The notes under the pieces are model-generated. The model was not told where the DNA came from and did not search any database. It was given only the letters and a program-made list of their open reading frames with translations. From Burkholderiales bacterium (lineage in GTDB: Bacteria; Pseudomonadota; Gammaproteobacteria; Burkholderiales; Casimicrobiaceae): a stretch of DNA of 8,238 nucleotides. A program made the translations under genes and the position numbers. Shown here one piece after another: positions 1 through 6,649 of the stretch. The stretch is taken from NCBI GenBank assembly GCA_031283405.1, contig JAITBX010000207.1, positions 1-8,238 of the forward strand. The letters are read 5' to 3'. Position 1 is the stretch's first letter. Each line of letters starts with the position of its first letter.

Positions 1-49
1 TGTTTTGATTTCCGGAATCCGGGTACATCTTGTCGAACAAATCGTCCAT
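1..49 (-). CDS. ftsZ: FtsZ, tubulin-like division GTPase (N-terminal 16 codons only)
   Basis: Only the first 16 codons are present; the gene runs off the left edge. The start is the ATG at 49-47, read as MDDLFDKMYPDSGNQN. A GGAG ribosome binding site at 61-58 lies 8 nt upstream of it. The assignment rests mainly on position: in proteobacterial dcw clusters ftsZ directly follows ftsA, here after a 31-nt gap. FtsZ N-termini before the conserved nucleotide-binding strand are short and variable, so this acidic leader fits, but no GTPase motif (such as the GGGTGTG tubulin signature) is inside the window. FtsZ would polymerise at midcell and be tied to the membrane by FtsA, encoded just upstream. 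An overlapping frame starting at the ATG at 63-61 is also open to the edge but gives an unconvincing Arg/Cys/Thr-rich peptide. The identity is inferred from context. Confidence 0.62.
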   Translation of the reverse strand, partial: MDDLFDKMYPDSGNQN

Positions 50-70
50 CTTCGATTCTCCATAGTGCGC

Positions 71-98
71 ATTGTAATACTTAAAAGTTCGCTTTGAA
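71..98 (-). promoter_or_regulatory. Candidate sigma-70-like promoter for ftsZ
   Basis: On the minus strand, TTCAAA (98-93; 4 of 6 matches to TTGACA) is followed by 16 nt and then TACAAT (76-71; 5 of 6 matches to TATAAT). It spans the ftsA 3' end and the ftsA/ftsZ gap and lies in a locally AT-rich patch within an otherwise GC-rich window. Transcription would start near position 64, giving a leader of about 15 nt that still holds the ftsZ GGAG. Extra promoters near ftsZ are known in other proteobacteria. Such matches also arise by chance, so this is only a candidate. Confidence 0.3.
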
Positions 99-1313
99 CC
101 ATTGTTTCGCTCTTTGCAAGGTACCCAAAAAGCCGGGTGTCTGAATTTGTGCAGCTCGAGCGCGCAACCAATGTTCGCGTCCGAAAAAAAGCAGACCCGT
201 TGCTGCCGCGTAACGCGGGTTCCGAATGATTTCGGACAACGGCCCTTCGTACATCGGCACGCCAACGCGCACCGGCCAATGAAAAACTTCCTCTCCCAAC
301 TCGACCATCCCCGCCAGTTGCGCGGTGCCGCCGGTCAACACGATGCCCGACGAAATCAATTCCTCGTAACCGGAGCGGCGCAACTCCATCTGCACCAGCG
401 AATACAATTCTTCGACCCTCGGCCCGATCACTTCGGCCAGCGTGTGCCTTGAGAGCTTGCGCGGCTCGCGCCCCGACACGCCCGGCACTTCGACAAAATC
501 GTTCTGATTGGCAAGCTGACGCAGAGCGCAACCGTGCAGAATTTTCAAGTCTTCCGCTTCCTTGGTCGGCGTGCGCAGCGTCATCGCAATATCGTTGGTG
601 ACTTGATCGCCGGCAATCGGAATCACTGCCGTGTGTCGAATGGCGCCGCCGGTGAAAACTGCGAGATCGGTCGTGCCGCCGCCGATATCGACCAAACAAA
701 CGCCCAGTTCTTTTTCGTCGTCGTTCAACACCGCCGTGGCCGCTGCCAGCGGCTGCAAAAATACATCGCGCACTTCCAGCCCGCAACGGCGCACGCATTT
801 GACGACATTCTCGATCGCCGACACAGCGCCGGTCACCACATGAACCTTGACTTCAAGCCGCACGCCGCTCATGCCCAGCGGCACATGCACATCGTCCTGA
901 TCGTCCACCCGAAACTCCTGCGGCAAGACGTGCAGAATCTGCTGATCGTTCGGAATCGGAACCGCCCGCGCCGTTTCCATCGCGCGGTCGATATCGGCCT
1001 GCGACACCTCTTTCTCCTTGATCGCCACTGTGCCGCTCGAATTCTGACTGCGAATGTGGCTGCCCGCGATTCCGGTATAAACTTCCGAAATGCGGCAGTT
1101 CGCCATCAGTTCGGCTTCTTCCAGCGCCCGTTGAATCGACGCCATCGTCGCTTCAATGTTGACCACCGTGCCTTTTTTCAGGCCGCGCGACGGCTGCATG
1201 CCGAAACCGATGACCCGAACTTCCTGCTCGGGCGACATTTCCGCCACGATCACCATCGTCTTCGAGGTACCGATGTCGAGTCCAACGATCAAATCCTGAT
1301 GCTCTTTCGCCAT
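81..1313 (-). CDS. ftsA: FtsA, actin-like membrane anchor of the Z-ring
   Basis: This 410-residue protein is close to the usual FtsA length (E. coli FtsA is 420). FtsA binds ATP, polymerises under the inner membrane, tethers FtsZ and recruits later divisome proteins. The actin/Hsp70-type signatures are all visible: phosphate-1 GLDIGTSKT (residues 11-19), phosphate-2 DIGGGTTDLAV (209-219) and the adenosine motif GIVLTGGTAQLAG (323-335). The FtsA-specific 1C domain replaces actin subdomain 1B at roughly 86-165. The C-terminus, GTLQRAKQWFKANF (397-410), can form the amphipathic membrane-targeting helix expected of FtsA. The start is the ATG at 1313 with AGGG at 1323-1320, 6 nt upstream. It follows ftsQ after 29 nt and precedes ftsZ by 31 nt, the usual ftsQ-ftsA-ftsZ order. 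No motif is missing. Confidence 0.98.
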   Translation of the reverse strand: MAKEHQDLIVGLDIGTSKTMVIVAEMSPEQEVRVIGFGMQPSRGLKKGTVVNIEATMASIQRALEEAELMANCRISEVYTGIAGSHIRSQNSSGTVAIKEKEVSQADIDRAMETARAVPIPNDQQILHVLPQEFRVDDQDDVHVPLGMSGVRLEVKVHVVTGAVSAIENVVKCVRRCGLEVRDVFLQPLAAATAVLNDDEKELGVCLVDIGGGTTDLAVFTGGAIRHTAVIPIAGDQVTNDIAMTLRTPTKEAEDLKILHGCALRQLANQNDFVEVPGVSGREPRKLSRHTLAEVIGPRVEELYSLVQMELRRSGYEELISSGIVLTGGTAQLAGMVELGEEVFHWPVRVGVPMYEGPLSEIIRNPRYAAATGLLFFGREHWLRARAAQIQTPGFLGTLQRAKQWFKANF

Positions 1314-1342
1314 GTTTTTCCCTGTTCCTATCGCCTTCTGCT

Positions 1343-2155
1343 TTATCTTCTCTCGCCGTTTTTTTCGCCGCTTCTGCTGCCCGCCGGCCTTGGCCTGTCC
1401 GATTGTGTTTCATTTTCGCGAATGTTCATCGGCGTCGTCGCGCGAATGGCCAACCCGTTTTGATAGCGCAAGTCGATGTACTCAGGGTAACGCCCGGCGC
1501 GCGCCAGCGCGCCTGCCGTTTTCTGATACACCGAAGCGAATCGCTCCAGCCGCGCATCGGCAATGTCGCGCCCCAGCTCAATCACTTGTACACTGCCGTT
1601 CTTGTCCGCTTTTTTATCCACCGCTTCGATTCGCCAACTGCCGCGCGGCGAATGTTGCACCACGCGCAAATCGAGCCCCAGCGCCGCCAGTTTCACCGAC
1701 CACTTCTCGAAGCGTTCAATTACCGTAACTGCTTCGTCGTCGCGTCCGGCCAACTCCGGCAAATCGCCGTCGTAAGGCGCCACGAACACCACTCCGTCGC
1801 GCGTCACCAGCGCCGAATCGTTCCAGTTCGCAAACGGCTCGAACTCCTCGATCGACACTTCCAGCCGATCCGGCCACTCCCGATGCAATCCGGCGTTGCG
1901 CACCCACGGCACCTGCCGTAACGCTTGTTGCGCGCCGTCCAAATCCATCGTGAAAAATGTTCCCTTCAACTCGCGGCGAATCACCGCCGCCACATGCGCC
2001 GGATCGGCGCGATTGAGGTCGCGCACGACCACCTGCCGAAACGCGAACGACGGCTGCAGCACCAGCCAGTGGCCGGCAGCCCACAGCAACGCTCCCGCCG
2101 ATAAAATCACCAGCGTCAGCGCCACCGCATTCAGCGCTTTGGGGTCATTCCACAT
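1343..2155 (-). CDS. ftsQ: FtsQ, bitopic divisome scaffold protein
   Basis: FtsQ is a single-pass inner-membrane protein that, with FtsL and FtsB, links the early and late parts of the divisome. From the ATG at 2155 it is 270 residues. It has a short cytoplasmic N-terminus beginning MWNDPKALN, one hydrophobic segment (about 10-32), a POTRA region (about 36-105, including VPWVRNAGLHREWPDRLEVSI) and a periplasmic beta domain to about 240. A polar, basic tail of about 30 residues follows. The Met-Trp-Asn/Asp start resembles betaproteobacterial FtsQ proteins as I know them. The frame is open upstream to 2284, but that extension is acidic, non-FtsQ sequence read across the end of ddl. The ATG at 2155 has a full AAAGGAG ribosome binding site. 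The gene overlaps the ddl 3' end by 25 nt, so translation is probably coupled. Confidence 0.95.
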   Translation of the reverse strand: MWNDPKALNAVALTLVILSAGALLWAAGHWLVLQPSFAFRQVVVRDLNRADPAHVAAVIRRELKGTFFTMDLDGAQQALRQVPWVRNAGLHREWPDRLEVSIEEFEPFANWNDSALVTRDGVVFVAPYDGDLPELAGRDDEAVTVIERFEKWSVKLAALGLDLRVVQHSPRGSWRIEAVDKKADKNGSVQVIELGRDIADARLERFASVYQKTAGALARAGRYPEYIDLRYQNGLAIRATTPMNIRENETQSDRPRPAGSRSGEKNGERR

Positions 2156-3090
2156 TTGAACCCGGCTCCTTTCAGAATCGTCAAACACAACGCTTCCATC
2201 GACATCCCCGCTGCTCGCGCCGCCATCGGCACCAAACTGTGCGTCGTCATCCCCGGTACAGTGTTGACCTCCAGAAAAAACCATTGCCCATCACTGCGCA
2301 GCATCGCATCCAGCCTGCCGTAACCGCGACAACCCAACACCCGAAACGCCGCCAACGCCTGCGCCCGTATCCGCTCTTCCAACGCCGCAGGAAGACCCGA
2401 CGGGCAAAAATACTGCGTCTCGTCCGAAAAATATTTGTGCTCGTAATCGTAATTGCCGTTCGGCGCAGCGATGCGAATCAACGGCAAAGCCGCATCGTCG
2501 AGAATCGCCGCCGTCAACTCCGCGCCTTCGATGAACGTCTCGGCAATCACCAGCGAATCGTGACGCGCCGCCTCGGCATAAGCCTCCGCCAAATGTTGCG
2601 GATCGGCGCGCTCGATCTTGGTGATGCCGATACTCGATCCTTCGCGCGCCGGTTTCAAAATCAGAGGCAAGCCCAGCGCCTCGACGAGCTTCGTCCAATC
2701 CGTGTGCGCATCAACGATTTGATACGGCGGCGTCGGAATACCCGCCGACTGCCACACCATCTTCGTGCGCCACTTGTCCATCGCCAACGCCGACGCCGCC
2801 ACACCGCTGCCGGTGTACGGAATACCCAACAATTCCAGCACCGCCTGCACCGTTCCGTCCTCGCCGCCGCGACCGTGCAGCATGTTGAACACCCGCGCAA
2901 ACCCTTCGTCCTTCAGCGCCCACAACGGTTTTTCGGCGGGGTCGAAAGCGTGCGCGTCAACGCCTTGCGCTTGCAGCGCCGACAACACATTGCCTCCCGA
3001 CATCAGCGACACTTCGCGTTCGGCGGAATGCCCGCCCAGCAGCACTGCCACTTTGCCGAAATCCGTCACCGTTTTTTGGGCGCTGCTCAC
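2131..3090 (-). CDS. ddl: D-alanine--D-alanine ligase
   Basis: Ddl joins two D-Ala molecules using ATP in the cytoplasm, making the dipeptide that MurF adds to UDP-MurNAc-tripeptide. The protein is 319 residues, slightly longer than E. coli DdlB (306), and has the ATP-grasp architecture. Visible motifs are LLGGHSAEREVSL (17-29, with Glu24 matching E. coli Glu15), LHGRGGEDG (71-79), GIPYTGSG (89-96), KPAREGSSIG (146-155), YDYEHKYFSDETQYFCP (214-230, omega loop with Tyr220) and LEVNTVPGMTTHSLVP (273-288, with Ser285). The start codon is GTG at 3090-3088, overlapping the murB stop as GTGA; GGAG at 3101-3098 lies 7 nt upstream. The last 10 or so residues run past the usual family end and overlap ftsQ by 25 nt. 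Its place between murB and ftsQ is that of ddlB. All catalytic residues I can check are present. Confidence 0.97.
   Translation of the reverse strand: MSSAQKTVTDFGKVAVLLGGHSAEREVSLMSGGNVLSALQAQGVDAHAFDPAEKPLWALKDEGFARVFNMLHGRGGEDGTVQAVLELLGIPYTGSGVAASALAMDKWRTKMVWQSAGIPTPPYQIVDAHTDWTKLVEALGLPLILKPAREGSSIGITKIERADPQHLAEAYAEAARHDSLVIAETFIEGAELTAAILDDAALPLIRIAAPNGNYDYEHKYFSDETQYFCPSGLPAALEERIRAQALAAFRVLGCRGYGRLDAMLRSDGQWFFLEVNTVPGMTTHSLVPMAARAAGMSMEALCLTILKGAGFKCGMTPKR
2166..2172 (-). promoter_or_regulatory. Ribosome binding site that fixes the ftsQ start
   Basis: The minus-strand heptamer AAAGGAG lies 10 nt upstream of the ATG at 2155, inside the last codons of ddl. It selects this start over the longer open frame that reaches back to 2284. 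The same heptamer occurs 8 nt before murB (4022-4016). Confidence 0.75.
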
Positions 3091-4007
3091 TTTGCTTCTC
3101 CGAGAAGATTCACTTCCGGCTGCAACCGCACGCCGGTTTTTTCTTCCACGATTCGTTGCACTTCTCCGATCAACGCCTCGATGTCGGCCGCGCTCGCCGC
3201 GCCTTTCGGATTAACGATGAAATTGGCGTGCTTCTCCGACACCGAAGCGCCGCCCTTCGTCAACCCTTTCAGTCCGCACGATTCGATCAAGCGCGCCGCG
3301 TAATCGCCGACGGGATTGCGAAACACGCTTCCCGCGTTCGGCAAATCCAACGGTTGCGACGCCATTCGCTTCGACAACAGCACCTTGATCTCCGCTTGCG
3401 CCGCCTCAATCGACTTCGCATCGCCTGGCGAAAAACGAAACCAGGCGCCGGTAAAAAATTCTTTGCGCGCCGGCCCATGATGCTGCACTTTCCGATAACT
3501 CACGTCGTAAGCGTCGGCAGCGCAAATGCAGCGCTCGCCCTCGCGCGTCACCACTTCGACCCGCGTCACGTAAGTCCATGTTTCGCCGCCGTAGCAACCG
3601 GCGTTCATCGCCAACGCGCCTCCGACCGTGCCGGGAATGCCGGCCAGAAACGCCGCTTCCGTCTTGCCTTGCGCCGCCGCAAAACGCGCCAGCTTCGCGC
3701 AGGTCAATCCCGCCGCCGCGTAAATCGTGCCGTCGTCTTCTCTTTTCACTTTCGACAAGTTGTCGTGCATCAACACCACGACGCCGCGAATGCCGCCGTC
3801 GCGGATCAACACATTGCTGCCCAGCCCCAGCACCGTCACCGGCACATCCTTCGGCAACTGCCGCAACATGAGCGCGAGATCATCGACATCCGCCGGCGTA
3901 TAAACCCTGTCGGCCACACCTCCGGCGCGCCAACTCGTGTGGCGCGACATCGCCACATTGCAGCGGAAGCTGCCGCGTAACTCGTCAACAGCAGAGCGCA
4001 ATCTCAT
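3087..4007 (-). CDS. murB: UDP-N-acetylenolpyruvoylglucosamine reductase MurB (type II-like)
   Basis: MurB is a cytoplasmic FAD enzyme that reduces UDP-GlcNAc-enolpyruvate to UDP-MurNAc with NADPH. The protein is 306 residues. FAD-binding elements are LGLGSNVLIRDGG (60-72) and GIPGTVGGALAMNAG (123-137). The MurB C-terminal domain holds SYR (170-172, active-site Arg), NAGSVFRNP (224-232, with the proton-donor Ser227), LIESCGLKG (240-248), SEKHANFIVN (257-266) and QPEVNLLGE (296-304, with Glu298). The compact length and the SEKHANFIVN form match type II MurB, the kind found in dcw clusters of some betaproteobacteria, rather than the longer E. coli type. The start overlaps the murC stop by 1 nt (TAATG), with AAAGGAG 8 nt upstream, so translation is probably coupled to murC. 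Its 3' end overlaps ddl by 4 nt. Confidence 0.97.
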   Translation of the reverse strand: MRLRSAVDELRGSFRCNVAMSRHTSWRAGGVADRVYTPADVDDLALMLRQLPKDVPVTVLGLGSNVLIRDGGIRGVVVLMHDNLSKVKREDDGTIYAAAGLTCAKLARFAAAQGKTEAAFLAGIPGTVGGALAMNAGCYGGETWTYVTRVEVVTREGERCICAADAYDVSYRKVQHHGPARKEFFTGAWFRFSPGDAKSIEAAQAEIKVLLSKRMASQPLDLPNAGSVFRNPVGDYAARLIESCGLKGLTKGGASVSEKHANFIVNPKGAASAADIEALIGEVQRIVEEKTGVRLQPEVNLLGEAK

Positions 4008-6649
4008 TACGCGCGCTCCTTTCCGGTTTTTTGTTCGCTCTTGTGTTGCAACTGCGCCGCGAGTTTGGGCGCTACCGTGCCGATGTTGCCCGCACCCATC
4101 GTCAACACCACATCACCGTCTTTCAACAACGCGCTCAACACCTGCGGCACTTCCTCTACCCGTTCGACGAATATCGGATCGACTTTGCCCGCCACCCGCA
4201 ACGCTCGCGCTAACGCGCGCCCGTCGGCAGCAACGATCGGCGTTTCACCGGCGGGATACACATCGACCAGCACCAGCACATCGACTTGCGACAACACCGC
4301 CACGAAGTCCTCGAATAAATCGCGCGTGCGCGTGTAGCGATGCGGCTGAAACACCAGCACCAATCGCCGCCCGTCGAAACTGCCGCGCGCCGCTTCCAGC
4401 GTCGCCGCGATTTCGTTGGGGTGATGGCCGTAATCGTCGATCAAGATGTAAGTGCCGCCGCTCAGTTTGCTATTCAATTCGTTATCCGGCAACGGAATGT
4501 CGCCGTAACGCTGGAAGCGCCGCCCCACTCCTTTGAATCCGGCCAGCGCTCGGACAATCGCTTCATCGTTCACGCCGACTTCACGCCCTACCGCAATCGC
4601 CGCCAGCGCATTTTGCACGCTGTGTCTGCCCGGCAACGCCAGCGCTATCGGCAAATCAGTGAAGCCGCGTTGCATCGCCGTGAAGCGCATCACGCCGTGT
4701 TGGTTCTCGACTTGCCGCGCTTGCAATATCGCGTCTTCCGAAAAACCGTAGCTGATCACCGGCCTTCCTACCTGCGGCAGAATCTCGCGCACATTGGCGT
4801 CATCGACACACGCCACCACCGCGCCGTAAAACGGCAAGCGTTGCAAGAACTCGATGAACGCTTTCTTGAGCCGCGCGAAATCGTGCCCATACGTTTCCAT
4901 GTGATCGGCGTCGATGTTCGTCACCACCGACAATACCGGCGCCAAATGCAGAAACGACGCATCCGATTCATCCGCCTCAGCCACCAGAAAATCGCCGCTG
5001 CCCAAACGCGCATTCGCATCCGCCGACAGCAAACGTCCGCCGATCACGAAGGTCGGATCGAAGCCGCCTTCGGCCAGCACCGACGCCACCAAACTCGTCG
5101 TCGTCGTTTTGCCGTGCGTGCCCGCGATGGCGATGCCGCGTTTCAAGCGCATCAGTTCGGCGAGCATCAACGCCCGTGCCACCACCGGAATGCCCGCTTG
5201 CTGCGCCGCAACAACTTCGGGATTGTCGGCGGCCACCGCCGTGGACACCACCACTGCGTCAGCGTCGCGGATGTGTTCGGCAGCGTGTCCCTGCCAAACT
5301 TCGATACCCAACGAACGCAACCGCGCCGTCGCCGCGTTATCGCTCAAGTCTGACCCCGACACGCGATAACCAAGGTTCACCAACACTTCGGCGATGCCGC
5401 TCATGCCGGAGCCGCCGATACCGACAAAGTGCAGTTGCTTCACTTTGTATTTCATGAAGCCTCCACGCGCGCGCTCGTTTTGCGCATTTTCATCCTGCGC
5501 ATCTTCGTTTATTTCACTCTGCCGCTGCTTGCTCCGATACGCCAGACCCAACGCCATGCACATCTGCGCCGCCGCTTCCGCCGCATCGGTTTTGCGCAAC
5601 GCAAACGCCGCTTCCGCCATCGTTTGCGCTTTTTCGCGCGTCAACGCGCGCAACATTTCCGCTAACACATCGGGCGTCAACGTGCCTTGCGCTTTCCTGA
5701 CAGCCGCGCCAGCGTCCACCAGCATTTGCGCGTTGGCGCTTTGCTCATCGGCAATCGCGCCCGGCAACGGCACGATCAACGCGCCGACGCCGACAGCGGC
5801 AAGCTCGGCGACCGTCAACGCGCCGCCTCGACAAATCACGAAATCAGCGTCGGCATACGCCTGCTCCATCTCCTCGATGAACGGCACGCATTCGGCTTCA
5901 ACACCCTGTTGCGCATACGCGGCGCGCAACGCTTCAATGTGGCGCGCACCTGCCTGATGTACAACGCGAGGCCGCTGCTCGCGCGGCAACTGAGCCAGCG
6001 CTGCCGGCACACAAACATTCAACGCTTGCGCGCCCAAACTGCCGCCGACCACCAGCAAACGCAACGCTCCTTGTCTGCCGGCGAAACGTTCCGCCGGCGG
6101 CAACTGTTGCGCCATGTCGTCGCGCACCGGATTGCCGATGTATTCGACGTCTTTTTTTTGTCCGGCGCCGAACACGCCGGGAAAACCGACCAAAATCCGG
6201 TCAGCGCCGTAACGAAGCACGCGGTTCGCCAACCCCGCTCTCGCGTTCGCTTCATGAATCACCAGCGGCAAGCCGCTCGCCACGGCAGTGAAGGCGCCGG
6301 GGAACGAAGCGAAGCCGCCGAAACCGATCACCACATCGGGTTGCCGTTGCCGCAGAATCGTTCGACTCTGAAAACACGCCATCGCCAACGCCCACGGCCC
6401 CAACAACATCACCTTCCATCCTTTGCCGCGCACACCGCGAAACGATACGCTCTCGAAGTCGATCCCTTCCTGCGACACCAGCGTTGCTTCCATGCCCTCA
6501 CGAGTGCCGAGCCAAAACACGTTCCAGCCGTGCGCCAGCAAACGCCGCGCTACCGCAACGCCGGGAAAAACATGGCCGCCGGTGCCGCCGGTCGTAATCA
6601 TGACCGTGCCTTTATGGTTTGAGCCAACGATTTTTTCATTCTCGCTCAT
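4007..6649 (-). CDS. murG-murC: MurG-MurC fusion: lipid II synthase joined to UDP-MurNAc--L-alanine ligase
   Basis: A single 880-codon frame encodes two complete enzymes. Residues 1 to about 370 are MurG, the GT28 glycosyltransferase that adds GlcNAc to lipid I at the inner membrane: GGTGGHVFPG (21-30), GFGGFASFPG (109-118), VIHEANARAGL (130-140), GNPVR (172-176), VVGGSLGAQALN (200-211) and CRGGALTVAE (273-282). Residues 399-880 are a full-length MurC (482 residues; E. coli 491), which adds L-Ala to UDP-MurNAc using ATP: FVGIGGSGMSGIAEVL, the P-loop GTHGKTTTT (about 510-518), EADESD (558-563), NIDADHMETY, DDYGHHPNE and FQPHRYTRTRDL. A charged 28-residue linker joins them. No in-frame stop or frameshift is seen. 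The start is the ATGA overlap with ftsW; an alternative start is Met17. murC may also be translated alone from Met399. Separate murG and murC genes are normal, so the fusion needs read-level confirmation. Confidence 0.9.
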   Translation of the reverse strand: MSENEKIVGSNHKGTVMITTGGTGGHVFPGVAVARRLLAHGWNVFWLGTREGMEATLVSQEGIDFESVSFRGVRGKGWKVMLLGPWALAMACFQSRTILRQRQPDVVIGFGGFASFPGAFTAVASGLPLVIHEANARAGLANRVLRYGADRILVGFPGVFGAGQKKDVEYIGNPVRDDMAQQLPPAERFAGRQGALRLLVVGGSLGAQALNVCVPAALAQLPREQRPRVVHQAGARHIEALRAAYAQQGVEAECVPFIEEMEQAYADADFVICRGGALTVAELAAVGVGALIVPLPGAIADEQSANAQMLVDAGAAVRKAQGTLTPDVLAEMLRALTREKAQTMAEAAFALRKTDAAEAAAQMCMALGLAYRSKQRQSEINEDAQDENAQNERARGGFMKYKVKQLHFVGIGGSGMSGIAEVLVNLGYRVSGSDLSDNAATARLRSLGIEVWQGHAAEHIRDADAVVVSTAVAADNPEVVAAQQAGIPVVARALMLAELMRLKRGIAIAGTHGKTTTTSLVASVLAEGGFDPTFVIGGRLLSADANARLGSGDFLVAEADESDASFLHLAPVLSVVTNIDADHMETYGHDFARLKKAFIEFLQRLPFYGAVVACVDDANVREILPQVGRPVISYGFSEDAILQARQVENQHGVMRFTAMQRGFTDLPIALALPGRHSVQNALAAIAVGREVGVNDEAIVRALAGFKGVGRRFQRYGDIPLPDNELNSKLSGGTYILIDDYGHHPNEIAATLEAARGSFDGRRLVLVFQPHRYTRTRDLFEDFVAVLSQVDVLVLVDVYPAGETPIVAADGRALARALRVAGKVDPIFVERVEEVPQVLSALLKDGDVVLTMGAGNIGTVAPKLAAQLQHKSEQKTGKERA
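5456..5539 (-). other. Charged linker between the MurG and MurC parts
   Basis: Residues 371-398 of the fused protein include EINEDAQDENAQNERARGG. They are rich in Glu, Asp, Asn, Gln and Arg and look disordered. They belong neither to the MurG fold, which ends near the AEAAAQMCMALGLA helix, nor to MurC, whose Rossmann strand starts at KQLHFVGIGG. The DNA is purine-rich and holds a small imperfect repeat (GATGCGCA then AATGCGCA). It reads like a former intergenic spacer that has been translated. Both other minus-strand frames stop here (TGA 5516-5514, TAA 5511-5509). Confidence 0.7.
5460..5464 (-). promoter_or_regulatory. Internal ribosome binding site for a free MurC
   Basis: The minus-strand sequence GGAGG (5464-5460) lies 4 nt before the in-frame ATG at 5455-5453, which begins MKYKVKQLHFVGIGG. 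This is exactly where a stand-alone MurC would start. The site is strong but its spacing is a little short. It suggests that MurC can be made on its own from within the fused frame. Confidence 0.6.
6609..6613 (-). promoter_or_regulatory. Possible ribosome binding site for an alternative MurG start (Met17)
   Basis: AAAGG on the minus strand lies 7 nt before the ATG at 6601-6599 (Met17, MITTGGTGGH). The ATG at 6649 has only a weak site (CGGA) but is coupled to the ftsW stop through ATGA. Starting at Met17 would trim part of the first beta strand of the MurG Rossmann fold, so I keep 6649 as the main start. The choice is not settled. Confidence 0.4.

Noticed and set aside
1..63. Alternative ftsZ start at the ATG at 63-61 in another frame
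   Set aside because: This frame is open to the edge but encodes an Arg/Cys/Thr-rich peptide and has no ribosome binding site. The ATG at 49 has GGAG at 8 nt.
1314..1342. Terminator between ftsQ and ftsA
   Set aside because: The 29-nt gap holds a T-run on the plus strand (an A-run on the transcribed strand sense) but no hairpin. It contains the ftsA ribosome binding site instead.
534..1463. Plus-strand open frame (309 codons) opposite ftsA
   Set aside because: It is Arg/His/Asn-rich, without a domain, and fully antisense to an intact FtsA.
2156..2284. N-terminal extension of ftsQ back to 2284
   Set aside because: The extra 43 residues are acidic, Gly/Ser-rich and unlike FtsQ, and they overlap ddl in another frame. 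The ATG at 2155 has a good ribosome binding site and gives a typical FtsQ start.
2239..3303. Long plus-strand open frame (354 codons) opposite ddl and murB
   Set aside because: The product is Arg/His/Gln-rich with no recognisable domain and lies antisense to two well-supported genes. It is a by-product of GC-rich codon use.
4340..5353. Long plus-strand open frame (337 codons) opposite the MurC part
   Set aside because: It has the same Arg/His-rich composition and lies fully antisense to MurC motifs. No family is recognisable.
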